DNA of 64,000 nucleotides from Kaistia algarum (GCF_026343945.1 NZ_JAPKNJ010000004.1:124001-188000); one strand, 5' to 3'; positions 10,533-19,510 are shown, counted from the first letter of the stretch. Numbers and translations are program-made. Notes: a model not told the origin generated them from the sequence alone.

Positions 10533-10619
10533 GTCGCGTGGACTCCTCAAAGCTTTAAAAGGCAGGGGTGGGTGATTGCCCGTTTCCGGACGGACGGTCA
10601 AGCGCCGAAGCGGCCGATA

Positions 10620-10931
10620 TTATCCGTGCCGGGGTGGGGAGGCCGCAAAGGCGGCCAGAGCCTCGGGCGAAGCCGCCGTCTGATGGCGCCGCTGCCATTC
10701 GGCATAGGGCATGCCGTAGATGAGTTCGCGCGCTTCGTCCTTGCCGATATCGATGCCCTTCGCTTCCGCCGCATCGCGATACCAGTTCGCGAGACAGTTT
10801 CGGCAGAAGCCGGCGAGATTCATGAGATCGATGTTCTGCACATCGGATCGCTCGGCCAGATGCCCCAGCAACCGGCGGAAGGCAGCCGCCTCAAGTTCGG
10901 TGCGCAGGCTCTCGTCATCCGGGATCGTCAT
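10620..10931 (-). CDS. DUF1244-family protein
   Basis: A 103-residue protein whose family motif is clear: LAGFCRNCLANWY with paired cysteines, then the GIDIGKDEARELIYGMPYAEW segment. The function of DUF1244 is not established. The ATG at 10931 has a GGAACGG upstream. It sits just downstream of the N-formylglutamate amidohydrolase gene and upstream of gapR on the same strand, an association I have seen in other alphaproteobacteria. A disordered Ala-rich tail follows the conserved core. Confidence 0.85.
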   Translation of the reverse strand: MTIPDDESLRTELEAAAFRRLLGHLAERSDVQNIDLMNLAGFCRNCLANWYRDAAEAKGIDIGKDEARELIYGMPYAEWQRRHQTAASPEALAAFAASPPRHG

Positions 10932-11006
10932 GTGTCCGTTCCGTTTCCGTCCGGCGGGTTGCGTGCTCTCTAGACGAACCCGCTCCAATTCTGTTCGAGA
11001 GCTCTG

Positions 11007-11864
11007 CTAGCCCCGTCGCGCGACGGGCCCGGTCGACGAGCCGAAGAAATCGATGCCGTGCGGCGACGAGCCGAGATCGAGCGGCGCCAGTACGGCGGCG
11101 ATGCGGTCGACCCATTCGCGCACGCCGGCGAGGTCGGCGATGAGATCCTGTCGCACTTCCAGCAGCGCATGAGAGAGCCCTCTCTCCGTCGCATGACGGT
11201 AGAGCGTGTCGCCCTTCAGGGCGCCATGATAGGGCTCGTTGTCTCCCACGACGAGATCGCCTTGGGAGGCCAGCCCTTCAATGAGCGCGCGCGCCAGCCG
11301 CGGATCCTGATCCCACAGGATCCCCGCATGCCAGGGCCGCGGCGTGCCCCGCCAGATGGGCGTGAAGCTGTGGATCGACAGGATCGCCGGAACGTGCCCG
11401 CTCGCCAGCGACCGATCGACCAAATGCCCGATCGCCTCGTCATAGGGCTGGTAAAATTCTTCGATCCGCCGTCGACGCTCGGCAGCGTTGATCCGCGCAT
11501 TGCCGGGGATCACAGCACCGTCTGAAAGCCGCATGACCAGCGTCGGATCATCCTGGCCGCGATTGGGATCGATGAGCAGCCTCGAGAACCGCGACAGGAC
11601 AGCCGGGACGCCGAAGCGCTCGGCAAGACCTCGCGTCAGCGCCGCCGCGCCGATATCATAGGCGATGTGCCGCTCAAGCTCGTCGGGCGGCAGACCGAGC
11701 GAGCCATAGGCTGCGGGAAGCCGGTTGGTGGCATGGTCGCAGAGCAGGATGAGGCCACCGGCTTCGTCTCCGGGAAGCACTTCATAGGCGTCGTGAACAC
11801 CAGCCTTGGCGGATGAAGGATCGTGCATGCCCCCAAGATAATGGGACCTTTCCCCGTCCGCCAT
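11007..11864 (-). CDS. N-formylglutamate amidohydrolase family protein
   Basis: A 285-residue protein with LLCDHATNRLP, HIAYDIGAA, SRLLIDPNR, SIHSFTP and GDNEPYHG, the blocks of the N-formylglutamate amidohydrolase (HutG-type) family whose His and Glu residues bind zinc. The HutG reaction releases formate and glutamate from N-formylglutamate in histidine breakdown. No other hut genes are nearby, so the true substrate may differ. The ATG at 11864 is chosen for its AGGA ribosome site five bases upstream; alternatives exist at 11912 and 11828. The 265 bases up to the divergent DUF1036 gene form a shared promoter region with no recognisable site. Confidence 0.85.
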   Translation of the reverse strand: MADGERSHYLGGMHDPSSAKAGVHDAYEVLPGDEAGGLILLCDHATNRLPAAYGSLGLPPDELERHIAYDIGAAALTRGLAERFGVPAVLSRFSRLLIDPNRGQDDPTLVMRLSDGAVIPGNARINAAERRRRIEEFYQPYDEAIGHLVDRSLASGHVPAILSIHSFTPIWRGTPRPWHAGILWDQDPRLARALIEGLASQGDLVVGDNEPYHGALKGDTLYRHATERGLSHALLEVRQDLIADLAGVREWVDRIAAVLAPLDLGSSPHGIDFFGSSTGPVARRG

Positions 11865-12129
11865 GAAATTCCTGCCACGCCCAAATTCACGAATGACAGG
11901 AAACGTCGTCACAACCCGTCATGCCGGGTCGAAGCAGAGGCGAAGCCATGATCCCGCCTCCTTTCTTGCGAACATCACCATTATGCGAAGCACCACCCCT
12001 CCCCCCGCCTCACCCGTCAGCCCCATGCCGAAGGCACGACCTCAAATCCCATCGGATCGGACGTTGACAGGCGGAAATGCCAAAGCCCATAAAGCACTCG
12101 TCTGCCTCAACCGATTGACGATCGTCTCA

Positions 12130-12591
12130 ATGCGACCGACCAAGCTACGAACCGGGCCTTCCCTGGCCCTCGCGCTGTCGGTTGTCTTTGCGGTGATTGT
12201 ATTCTTCGGTTCGGGATCGGCCTTTGCCGATCTTCGTCTCTGCAACCGGACGCCGAACCGTGTCGGCGTCTCGATCGGCTATAAGGACAAGAAGATCTGG
12301 ACAACAGAGGGATGGTGGAACATCCCCGTCAACAGCTGCGAAACGCTTGTGAGTGGCACGCTCGTATCGCGATACTATTACATCTATGCCGTCGATTACG
12401 ACCATGGCGGCGAATGGAGCGGCAAGTACGTGATGTGCACGAAAGACAAGATGTTCACTATTCAGGGCACGGAGGATTGCGTGGCTCGCGGCTTTAACCG
12501 CTCCGGCTTCTTCGAAGTCGACACGGGCGAACAGACAACCTGGACGATCCAGCTCAACGAACCGAGCCAGCAGGGAGCGAACACCCAATGA
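12130..12591 (+). CDS. DUF1036 secreted protein
   Basis: A 153-residue protein with a signal peptide (hydrophobic core about residues 12-30, cleavage near SAFA) and then the DUF1036 pattern: LRLCNRTPNRVGVSIGYKD, EGWWNIPVNSCETL, YYYIYAVDY and FNRSGFFEVDTGE. Cys residues suggest disulfides in the periplasm. The family function is unknown, though it is common in alphaproteobacteria. The stop codon overlaps the pyruvate kinase start (ATGA), so the two are translated from one message. The ribosome site is weak. Confidence 0.85.
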   Translation: MRPTKLRTGPSLALALSVVFAVIVFFGSGSAFADLRLCNRTPNRVGVSIGYKDKKIWTTEGWWNIPVNSCETLVSGTLVSRYYYIYAVDYDHGGEWSGKYVMCTKDKMFTIQGTEDCVARGFNRSGFFEVDTGEQTTWTIQLNEPSQQGANTQ

Positions 12592-14039
12592 GACGGTCGC
12601 GAAAAGTCAAGATTCTCGCGACCCTTGGGCCGGCCTCCTCGGACAAGGCAACGATCGCGGCGCTGTTTAAGGCGGGCGCGGACGTCTTCCGCATCAATAT
12701 GAGCCATACCGCGCATGAAAAATTGCGCGAATTGGTGTCGATCATTCGCGAGGTCAGCAAGGAGGTCGGTCGCCCGATCGGCATCCTGGCCGATCTTCAG
12801 GGGCCGAAGCTCCGCCTCGGCACCTTCGCCGAAAAGGCCGTCGAGATCACGGTCGGCCAGACCTTCACGCTCGATTCCGATCCGACGCCGGGCACCACCG
12901 GCCGGGTCTTCCTGCCGCATCCTGAAATTCTCGAAGCGCTCGAGCCGGGGCATCGCCTGCTGATCGACGATGGCAAGGTGCGCCTGCGCGTCGTTTCCAC
13001 CGATGGCAAGTCGGCGCTGACCACGGTCGAGATCGGCACCAAGCTCTCCGACCGCAAGGGCGTCTCCGTGCCGGATTCGACCATCCGCACCGGCGCGCTC
13101 ACCGAGAAGGATCGTGCCGATCTCGACGCGGCCCTGGAGGCCAAGGTCGACTGGATCGCGCTTTCCTTCGTGCAGCGCCCGGACGACGTCGCCGAAGTGC
13201 GCAAGATCGCGGCCGGGCGCGCCGGCATCATGTCGAAGATCGAGAAGCCGCAGGCCGTGCAGCGCCTGGCGGAGATCATCGAGATATCCGACGCGCTCAT
13301 GGTGGCCCGCGGTGATCTCGGCGTCGAGATGCCGCTGGAGCAGGTTCCCGGTATCCAGAAGCAAATCACCCGCGCCTGCCGGCGGGCCGGCAAGCCGGTG
13401 GTCGTCGCTACCCAGATGCTGGAATCCATGATCACGGCGCCGGTTCCGACCAGAGCCGAAGTCTCGGACGTCGCCACGGCCGTGTATGAGGGAGCCGACG
13501 CCGTCATGCTGTCGGCTGAATCGGCGGCTGGCGCCTTTCCGATCGAGGCCGTCGAGACGATGGACCGCATCGCCACCGAGGTTGAGCGCGACGTCAATCA
13601 CCGCAACATCATGCATGCGCAACGCACCGAGCCGGAAGCGACCGGCGCCGATGCGATCTCGGCCGCAGCGCGGCAGATTGCCGAGACGCTGAATCTCGCC
13701 GCCATCTGCTGCTACACGGCCTCGGGCTCCACGGGACTTCGCGCCGCGCGCGAGCGGCCCCGCACGCCGATCATCGCGTTGTCGCCGATCGAGTCGACTG
13801 CCTGCCGCCTCTCCATCGTCTGGGGCCTGCACTGCGTCGTTTCCGAGGATGCCTATAACCTCGACGACATGGTCAACCGCGCCTGCTACATCGCCGCGCG
13901 CGAGGAATTCGCCCAGCCAGGCGATCGCATCATCATCACGGCTGGCGTGCCCCTGCGCACCCCAGGCGCGACCAACATGCTGCGCATCGCCTTTGTCGGC
14001 ACGGGCAACGAGGGCCTGACCGGTATCGTCGAGGGCTGA
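12588..14039 (+). CDS. pyk: Pyruvate kinase
   Basis: A 483-residue glycolytic enzyme converting phosphoenolpyruvate and ADP to pyruvate and ATP. It shows KILATLGPASSD at the N-terminus, FRINMSH, ILADLQGPKLR, the active-site MSKIEKPQAV with catalytic Lys, ARGDLGVEMPLEQVP, and the C-terminal domain ending with TAGVPLRTPGATNMLR. Length is normal. Translation is coupled to the upstream DUF1036 gene by a four-base overlap. A repetitive palindromic element follows the stop codon instead of a conventional terminator. Confidence 0.96.
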   Translation: MRRSRKVKILATLGPASSDKATIAALFKAGADVFRINMSHTAHEKLRELVSIIREVSKEVGRPIGILADLQGPKLRLGTFAEKAVEITVGQTFTLDSDPTPGTTGRVFLPHPEILEALEPGHRLLIDDGKVRLRVVSTDGKSALTTVEIGTKLSDRKGVSVPDSTIRTGALTEKDRADLDAALEAKVDWIALSFVQRPDDVAEVRKIAAGRAGIMSKIEKPQAVQRLAEIIEISDALMVARGDLGVEMPLEQVPGIQKQITRACRRAGKPVVVATQMLESMITAPVPTRAEVSDVATAVYEGADAVMLSAESAAGAFPIEAVETMDRIATEVERDVNHRNIMHAQRTEPEATGADAISAAARQIAETLNLAAICCYTASGSTGLRAARERPRTPIIALSPIESTACRLSIVWGLHCVVSEDAYNLDDMVNRACYIAAREEFAQPGDRIIITAGVPLRTPGATNMLRIAFVGTGNEGLTGIVEG

Positions 14040-14050
14040 CAAGCGAGCCA

Positions 14051-14152
14051 GAGCGTTTTCGAGCGAAGTGGGTACCGGTTCGCGGGAAGGAAACGCGATC
14101 AAACAAGGAAATAGAGCCTTTCAGCGCTTCAACGAAGCGCTGAAAGGCTCTA
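14051..14152. repeat. Rhizobiales-type intergenic palindromic repeat (two hairpins)
   Basis: The first half folds GCGTTTTC (14053-14060) with GGAAACGC (14089-14096) around an inner GCGAA...TTCGC. The second half is a perfect 19-bp inverted repeat (14112-14130 with 14134-14152) around a three-base loop. The composition (gagcgttttcgagcgaagtg followed by an ACCGGTTCGCG block) resembles a repeat family I recall from many rhizobial genomes. It lies between pyk and the convergent TPR gene and may also stop transcription. Confidence 0.65.
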
Positions 14153-14194
14153 GCGACGGTTTGAAGGACGTCGCGCCGGCTTCCGGCGCGACGC

Positions 14195-14815
14195 TCAGAT
14201 CTCCTGTCCCTCGACCTTCGGCTTGAGCTCGTCGATCGTGTCCTTCACGTCGGGATCGATATAGGGATCGATCGCCAGCGCCTTCTCCAGAACGGCAAGC
14301 GCCTCCGCCTTGCGGTCGATATCGCGCAGGATCAGGCCAAGCCCCGCCAGAGCGCCGAAATGGCGCGGTTGCAGCGCCAGCACCTTTTCGAGGTCGGCGA
14401 TTGCCTTGCCGTAATCATCCTGCAGATAAAAGATCGTCGCGCGGCGGTTCCAGCCTTCAGCATAGTCGGGCTTCAACACCGTCACGGCATCCAGAAAATC
14501 GAGCGCGCCGCCAAAATCCTTGGCAGCGAGTGATTCCGCCGACCATTGCATGAGGAGATCGACGGTATCGCTGCCCGATTCCAGCCAGCGGCGCTGGATC
14601 TCGGCTTCGGCGGCCTGGCCGGCCGCCTCGTCGCCGCGATCGGCAAGCGTCACAAAAAGCTGGTCCAGCGACTTCCCGGCAAGCGGCGAGGGCGAATCGG
14701 ACCGGCTCTTTCCGGACCCGGCCAGCGGCGACGGCATGTCCTCGCCGGCGGAAAGCGCCGCAGACGGCGGCAAAAGGATCGATGCAGCGAAGAGGATAAC
14801 GACAAAAACCCGCAT
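14195..14815 (-). CDS. Exported tetratricopeptide-repeat protein
   Basis: A 206-residue protein with a signal peptide (about 1-23), a Ser/Pro-rich linker containing two SPLAG repeats, and then about three TPR units. The clearest is AEGWNRRATIFYLQDDYGKAIADLEKVLALQP followed by a second ending ALAVLEKALAIDPY. TPRs mediate protein contacts, and the signal peptide suggests a periplasmic scaffold. Partner proteins cannot be inferred. It is convergent with pyk. Confidence 0.82.
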   Translation of the reverse strand: MRVFVVILFAASILLPPSAALSAGEDMPSPLAGSGKSRSDSPSPLAGKSLDQLFVTLADRGDEAAGQAAEAEIQRRWLESGSDTVDLLMQWSAESLAAKDFGGALDFLDAVTVLKPDYAEGWNRRATIFYLQDDYGKAIADLEKVLALQPRHFGALAGLGLILRDIDRKAEALAVLEKALAIDPYIDPDVKDTIDELKPKVEGQEI

Positions 14816-14873
14816 GAAGACAGGCTAAGCCCTCATGCAGGTTGCGTCAAAGCCAAACGAAAGACCGACGAAC

Positions 14874-14999
14874 TCAGCCCTGGCGGGCTTTGTACCGCGG
14901 GTTCGTCTTGTTGATGATATAGACACGGCCCTTGCGACGCACGAGCCGGTTGGCACGATGGCGGCCGAGCAGGGACTTCAGCGAGTTCTTGATCTTCAT
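14874..14999 (-). CDS. rpmJ: 50S ribosomal protein bL36 (cysteine-free type)
   Basis: This 41-residue protein begins [20 protein letters not shown], continues [20 protein letters not shown] and ends in G, and matches the alphaproteobacterial bL36. It lacks the Cys/His zinc-ribbon ligands of the canonical zinc-binding form, so it is the C-minus type that does not need zinc. It belongs to the large ribosomal subunit. It stands alone on the minus strand, separate from other ribosomal genes, as is usual for this paralogue. Confidence 0.94.
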   Translation of the reverse strand: MKIKNSLKSLLGRHRANRLVRRKGRVYIINKTNPRYKARQG

Positions 15000-15218
15000 G
15001 GCGCGTTTGCTCGCGTGAAACTGTTCCGGGAACGAAACGAGCGCCCAAGGCGCCCGTTCGAAAATTCGGCCGGACCATAGGCAGCGCCTCCGCCGATGTC
15101 AACCGGATGACGAGTTTCGCATGTTCGCGCGGTGGATATCCATCTGAGACCGATTCCGGAACCATAGCGACGGCGAAGGATTGAATGCGTGCTGGGAGGA
15201 AACAGAGGAGCCAATATC

Positions 15219-15422
15219 ATGGCCAATCAGAACGAGCAGCGCGGCGGATCGGGCAATGCGACGAACGATCCCAAGCGTCCTTCGGATATGGGCAAGAAGA
15301 GCGGCGATCATTCCGGCGGCCGCCAGCAAGAGCAACATGCGGGCGACGACAAGCGCCAGCAGGGCTCGCATGCCAAGGACTCGCACACCAAGGATACGGG
15401 ATCGAAGACCGGCCAGCGCTGA
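15219..15422 (+). CDS. Small hydrophilic, intrinsically disordered protein
   Basis: A 67-residue protein made almost entirely of Gly, Ser, Asn, Gln, Lys, Asp and His, with the repeated pattern HAKDSHTKD near its end and no hydrophobic core. The ATG at 15219 has a GAGGAG ribosome site eight bases upstream, better than the earlier in-frame start at 15189. Such proteins are often stress-induced in rhizobia; GGAAC at 15158 hints at a sigma-EcfG -35 box, but no good -10 follows, so regulation is unproven. A strong terminator follows. Confidence 0.72.
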   Translation: MANQNEQRGGSGNATNDPKRPSDMGKKSGDHSGGRQQEQHAGDDKRQQGSHAKDSHTKDTGSKTGQR

Positions 15423-15443
15423 GTCTCAGATCGCATCGAAGAC

Positions 15444-15475
15444 GGGTCCGCTCCCATTGGGGGCGGGCCCTTTTT
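15444..15475 (+). terminator. Rho-independent terminator after the small hydrophilic gene
   Basis: A twelve-pair stem (GGGTCCGCTCCC with GGGGGCGGGCCC, two G-U pairs) around a three-base loop is followed directly by TTTTT. Confidence 0.88.
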
Positions 15476-15711
15476 ATTTGGTGCTTTCAGAATGTGGCGA
15501 CCTGCGCTGGATTGTATCATCGCGGACGAACGTTTTCATAAATCCGCTATGGTCCGGCATTGATTACCGCCGACCTACCAATACCGTGCCACCTAACGAC
15601 ATTTCTCGATTTATACGCGTTTATAACGGCTTGAACGCTGCCTGAAGGACGCCGCGAACGCCCGCAACGGCCTACGCCGCGCATTGGCCCCTTGACCTCA
15701 CGAACGAGCCG

Positions 15712-15725
15712 TGTTGACGTTTACA
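15712..15725. promoter_or_regulatory. LacI-type operator upstream of the sugar ABC transporter
   Basis: TGTTGACGTTTACA is an imperfect palindrome with a central CG, typical of LacI-family sites. The identical 14 bases occur in reverse orientation at 21707-21720 before the aldo-keto reductase gene, and ten of them recur at the lacI start. The site is about 230 bases before the ATPase start. The remaining intergenic sequence (15476-15711) shows no other feature. Confidence 0.7.
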
Positions 15726-15831
15726 CGGGATCAGTGCCGTCCGGGAGCAACCGGAAGAGGAAGGCGCTGACGGGAGGAATGACGTGAGGACGTCCGATCG
15801 ATCCGTTTCGGCGGCGGGGGCTGCGTAAACC

Positions 15832-15957
15832 ATGCCCGCCGTGCCGATGACCGACGCTGACCTGCATTTGGGGGGCCCGGCCGGGCTGGGCTGGTTCGAT
15901 GACGATGCCGTGCTCAACCGGTCCTATGGCCTTGACCGACCGGGACGCCCCGCATGA
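15832..15957 (+). CDS. 41-residue upstream ORF overlapping the transporter ATPase start
   Basis: The ORF opens MPAVPMTDADLHLGGPAGLG, continues WFDDDAVLNRSYGLDRPGRP and stops inside the ATG of the next gene (ATGA overlap), as the other genes of this operon do. I do not recognise the peptide. It has no strong ribosome site of its own, although a GGGAGGA lies at 15772-15778 before a 14-codon GTG reading frame. It may be a leader peptide, a real small protein or the remnant of a lost gene. Confidence 0.35.
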   Translation: MPAVPMTDADLHLGGPAGLGWFDDDAVLNRSYGLDRPGRPA

Positions 15958-17492
15958 GCAGTGCTGAAGCGACAGCTCTCCTTCTTTCTGCCCGTGACAT
16001 CTCGAAGTCCTTCGCGGGCGTCGAGGTCCTGCGCCATGTCGATCTCGACCTCGGCGTCGGGGAGGTGCACGCGCTGCTCGGCGAGAATGGCGCCGGCAAA
16101 TCGACCTTCGCCAAGATCCTGGCCGGTGTGCACCGCCCGAGCCGCGGCACGATCAACCTCGGCGGCGCGCCGGTCGAGATCAGCAGCCCGATCGACGCGC
16201 AGCGCCTCGGCATCACGCTCATCCATCAGGAGCCGATCTCCTTCCCGGATCTCTCGGTCGCCGAGAATCTGGTGATCGGCCAGGCCGGCGGCTCGCCGTT
16301 GAAGCGCGTGCGCTGGTCCGAGCTTGCCGAGAACGGCCGCCGGCTGATGGCGCTTCTCGGTGTCTCGATCGATGTCACACTACCGATGCGTGGCCTCTCC
16401 ATCGCCGACCAGCAGATGGTCGAGATCGCGCGCGCGCTTGCCTCGGACAGCCGCCTCATCATCATGGATGAGCCGACGGCGGCGCTCACGCCGAAGGAGG
16501 TTGATACGCTGTTCAAGATCGTCGACCGCCTGCGCAAGGAAGGTCGGACGATCATCTTCATCTCGCACCGGCTCGAGGAGGTGCGCGCGATCTGCGACCG
16601 CGTCACCATCTTCCGCGACGGCGAGAAGATCGAGACGGCGCCGACGGCGAGCCTCACCGACGCCGACATCATCCGCCGCATGATCGGCCGGCCGCTGGGC
16701 GAATTCCTGCATCGCGGCACCAGCCATGTCGGCGAGGTGGCGCTTTCCGTTCGCAACTTGACCCTGGCCGGCCGCTTCCAGGACATCTCGTTCGATGTGC
16801 GCAAGGGCGAGATCGTTGGGCTCGGCGGGCTCGTCGGCGCCGGCCGCACCGATGTCGCCCGCGCCATATTCGGCGTCGCGCCGGCAACTTCGGGTACGAT
16901 CTCCGTCGATGGACGTCTCGCTGAAATCCGCGAGCCGACCAACGCCATCGGCCACCGCATCGCCTTCGTGCCGGAAGACCGCGCCGTCGCCGGCATCTTC
17001 CGCTCACTCTCGGTCGAATCGAACATCACCGCCGCCGTGCCGACCAAGATCGCGCCGCATGGACTGATCCGCCCCGAGACCGAAAAGCGCATCGGCCGCG
17101 AGCAGGTCGCGAAACTGCGCATTCGTCTCGCCTCGCTGCGTCAGCCGATCGGTGAGCTCTCCGGCGGCAACCAGCAAAAGGCGATCCTCGCGCGCTGGCT
17201 GCTCGCCGATCCCGAAATCCTCATTCTCGACGAGCCGACGCGCGGCATCGACATCGGCGTCAAGGCGGAGTTCTACGACATGATCGGCGATCTCGCCGCC
17301 GACGGCCGTGCCATCCTGCTCATCTCGTCCGAGTTGCCTGAACTGTTGGCGCTCTCGGACCGCATCCTCGTCATGTGCGAGGGACGGCTCACCGCCGAGA
17401 TCCCGCGGAGCCAGGCGACCCAGGAGGCGATCATGCAGGCGGCCGTGCCGCGTTCCGGCCGCCATGGCCAAGCAGGCGGAGTCGCGGCATGA
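15954..17492 (+). CDS. Sugar ABC transporter ATPase, two ABC domains (RbsA/RhaT-like)
   Basis: A 512-residue protein with duplicated nucleotide-binding domains. The first has Walker A GENGAGKST, signature LSIADQQMVEIARAL and Walker B LIIMDEPTAAL. The second has the degenerate P-loop GLVGAGRTD, signature LSGGNQQKAILARWL and LILDEPTRGIDIG. This layout is specific to the carbohydrate uptake class (CUT2) exemplified by RbsA, MglA and RhaT. It powers the two permeases encoded downstream. The start overlaps an upstream 41-codon ORF and the stop overlaps the next gene by four bases. Confidence 0.92.
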   Translation: MSSAEATALLLSARDISKSFAGVEVLRHVDLDLGVGEVHALLGENGAGKSTFAKILAGVHRPSRGTINLGGAPVEISSPIDAQRLGITLIHQEPISFPDLSVAENLVIGQAGGSPLKRVRWSELAENGRRLMALLGVSIDVTLPMRGLSIADQQMVEIARALASDSRLIIMDEPTAALTPKEVDTLFKIVDRLRKEGRTIIFISHRLEEVRAICDRVTIFRDGEKIETAPTASLTDADIIRRMIGRPLGEFLHRGTSHVGEVALSVRNLTLAGRFQDISFDVRKGEIVGLGGLVGAGRTDVARAIFGVAPATSGTISVDGRLAEIREPTNAIGHRIAFVPEDRAVAGIFRSLSVESNITAAVPTKIAPHGLIRPETEKRIGREQVAKLRIRLASLRQPIGELSGGNQQKAILARWLLADPEILILDEPTRGIDIGVKAEFYDMIGDLAADGRAILLISSELPELLALSDRILVMCEGRLTAEIPRSQATQEAIMQAAVPRSGRHGQAGGVAA

Positions 17493-18475
17493 GCGTCGTC
17501 GCTCGCCTCTTCCGCGCCCGCGAGGCCGGCATCCTCGTGATGCTGGTGCTGTTCGTGACGGTTGTCGGCCTGATCCAGCCGCGCTTTCTTACCATGGACA
17601 CGGTTCGCATCGTCCTCCTCGCCGTACCGCTGATCATGGTCGCCGCCATGGGCCAGATGATGGTGCTGGTGGCGCGCCACGTCGACCTGTCGATCGGCTC
17701 GATCCTCGGCTTCTCGGCGATCGCAGCGGGCATGGTCTTCCGCGACCGGCCGGACCTGCCGCTCTTCATCGGCTTTGCCGTGGCGATCCTCTGCGGCGCC
17801 GGCCTCGGCTTCGTCAACGGCCTCGTGGTGACGCTCTTCCGCTTACCCTCGATCATCGTGACACTCGGGACGCTCAGCCTCTATCGCGGCCTGCTCTTCA
17901 TCCTCTCCGGGTCGAAGCAGATCGACCCGAACGACATTCCCGAGCCGATCATCCGCATGGCACAGACGTCGCCAATCGGGATGCCGTGGATCGTGATCAT
18001 CGCCTTCGGCGTCGCATTGGCGACATGGCTGTTCCTGACTTTCACGCAGCTCGGCCGGCAGATCTACGCCATCGGCTCCAACCCGGTTGCGGCGCCCTTG
18101 CGCGGCATTCGCGTCATGCCGGTGACGATCCTTGTCTTCACTCTCTCCGGCGCGCTGGCGGGACTTGCCGGCATCATCTATGCGGCGCGCTTCGGCTATG
18201 TGAATCCGGGCATTACCGGTGTCGGATTCGAATTCACGGTGATCGCGGCCGTTGTCATCGGCGGCGTCTCGATCAATGGCGGTGTCGGGTCGGTGGCCGG
18301 CACCGTGCTGGGCGTTCTTTTCCTCGGCGCGGTGCAGGTGGCCCTGCCGATCCTCGGCGTCTCCGGCTTCTGGCAGAACGCCATCTATGGCGGCATCATC
18401 CTGATCGCCCTCGTCATCGACCGCACCGTAAGGCAGGGCGGCCTGCGCGGACTTCTGGCGCGGGGAGCGGCATGA
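17489..18475 (+). CDS. Sugar ABC transporter permease 1 (CUT2 family)
   Basis: A 328-residue polytopic membrane protein with the BPD_transp_2 pattern: VARHVDLSIGSILGFSA, LFRLPSIIVTLGTLSLYRG, GRQIYAIGSNPVAAPLRGI and FEFTVIAAVVIGGVSINGG. About nine or ten helices are visible. The ATG at 17489 overlaps the ATPase stop. CUT2 systems of the RhaSTPQ type use two different permeases, which matches the second permease that follows with another ATGA overlap. Confidence 0.92.
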   Translation: MSVVARLFRAREAGILVMLVLFVTVVGLIQPRFLTMDTVRIVLLAVPLIMVAAMGQMMVLVARHVDLSIGSILGFSAIAAGMVFRDRPDLPLFIGFAVAILCGAGLGFVNGLVVTLFRLPSIIVTLGTLSLYRGLLFILSGSKQIDPNDIPEPIIRMAQTSPIGMPWIVIIAFGVALATWLFLTFTQLGRQIYAIGSNPVAAPLRGIRVMPVTILVFTLSGALAGLAGIIYAARFGYVNPGITGVGFEFTVIAAVVIGGVSINGGVGSVAGTVLGVLFLGAVQVALPILGVSGFWQNAIYGGIILIALVIDRTVRQGGLRGLLARGAA

Positions 18476-19476
18476 GCACGACCGAGAAGACCGTTCCCAA
18501 TGAGGCTGGACGCGAAGCAGCCATCGCGAAGCCGCGCTGGAAGATATGGCTGATCCGGCCGGAAACGGTGACCTTCCTGCTCCTGATCGTTTCGGCGATC
18601 GTCGCCTCGCATCTCTCGCCTTTCTTCGCCGATGCCGGCTTCATTCTCGAAAGCTCGACCTACTATGTCGAGTTCGCCATCGTCGCCTTGGTACTGACGC
18701 TCGTCATCATTTCCGGCGAGATCGACCTGTCGCCGGCTGCCATGATGGCCCTCACCGCCTGCCTGTTCGGCACCGCCTACAAGGCGGGAGCGCCGGTACC
18801 GGTCGCCATGGCCGTCAGCCTTCTATCGGGCCTGGCGCTCGGCGCCTTCAACGGCTTCTTCGTTACCGTGCTGCGCCTACCCTCGATCATCGTCACGATC
18901 GGCACGCTGATCCTCTATCGCGGCCTTGCCCAAGTGCTCGCAGGCGACAAGTCGATCGGCTCGTTTCCGGCCTGGTTCGTCGGCATCGACTACCGGATGG
19001 TGGGCATCTTCCCGGTGCCGGTACTCATCTTCATCGCCGTCTCGATCCTTCTCGGCCTCTTCCTCAGCATCACGATCTATGGCCGGCAGATCTATCAGAT
19101 CGGCACCAGCGAGACGGCCGCGATCCATGCCGGCATCCGCGTTCGCCGCATCAAGATGGGCCTCTTCCTCGCCTCCGGCCTTACGAGTTCCATTGCCGGC
19201 CTGATGACGACATCGCGGCTCGGATCGGTCCGCTACGACCTCGCCACCGGCGGCGAACTGACCATGGTGCTCATTGTCATGCTCGGCGGCACCTATATCT
19301 TCGGCGGCCGCGGCTCGATCCTGGGCACGTTCCTCGCCGCCTGGCTGCTCGTCATCATCGCCACCGGCATGACCGTCGCCAACATCGCCATCAATGCGCA
19401 GCTCACGGTCATGGGCCTGCTGCTCATCGTCTCGATCATCGCCACCAACTGGATCTATGCCCGCAGCCAGCGCTAG
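18472..19476 (+). CDS. Sugar ABC transporter permease 2 (CUT2 family)
   Basis: A 334-residue membrane protein with a 22-residue polar N-terminal extension before the first helix, then IISGEIDLSPAAMMALTAC, VLRLPSIIVTIGTLILYRG, YGRQIYQIGTSETAAIHAG and MLGGTYIFGGRGSILGTF. It is the heterodimer partner of the preceding permease. Start and stop positions fit tight co-translation: it overlaps the previous gene by four bases and the binding-protein gene starts 34 bases later. Confidence 0.92.
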   Translation: MSTTEKTVPNEAGREAAIAKPRWKIWLIRPETVTFLLLIVSAIVASHLSPFFADAGFILESSTYYVEFAIVALVLTLVIISGEIDLSPAAMMALTACLFGTAYKAGAPVPVAMAVSLLSGLALGAFNGFFVTVLRLPSIIVTIGTLILYRGLAQVLAGDKSIGSFPAWFVGIDYRMVGIFPVPVLIFIAVSILLGLFLSITIYGRQIYQIGTSETAAIHAGIRVRRIKMGLFLASGLTSSIAGLMTTSRLGSVRYDLATGGELTMVLIVMLGGTYIFGGRGSILGTFLAAWLLVIIATGMTVANIAINAQLTVMGLLLIVSIIATNWIYARSQR

Positions 19477-19510
19477 CGGGGCCTATCGTCAGCAAAGGGA
19501 GGAAACCAAT

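Noticed and set aside
12462..14102. 546-codon minus-strand open frame opposite pyruvate kinase
   Set aside because: It is fully antisense to pyk and has low-complexity composition with no recognisable domain.
15158..15183. Sigma-EcfG promoter before the small hydrophilic protein gene
   Set aside because: GGAAC is present, but at 16-17 base spacing the -10 reads GATT or ATTG, not a convincing CGTT.
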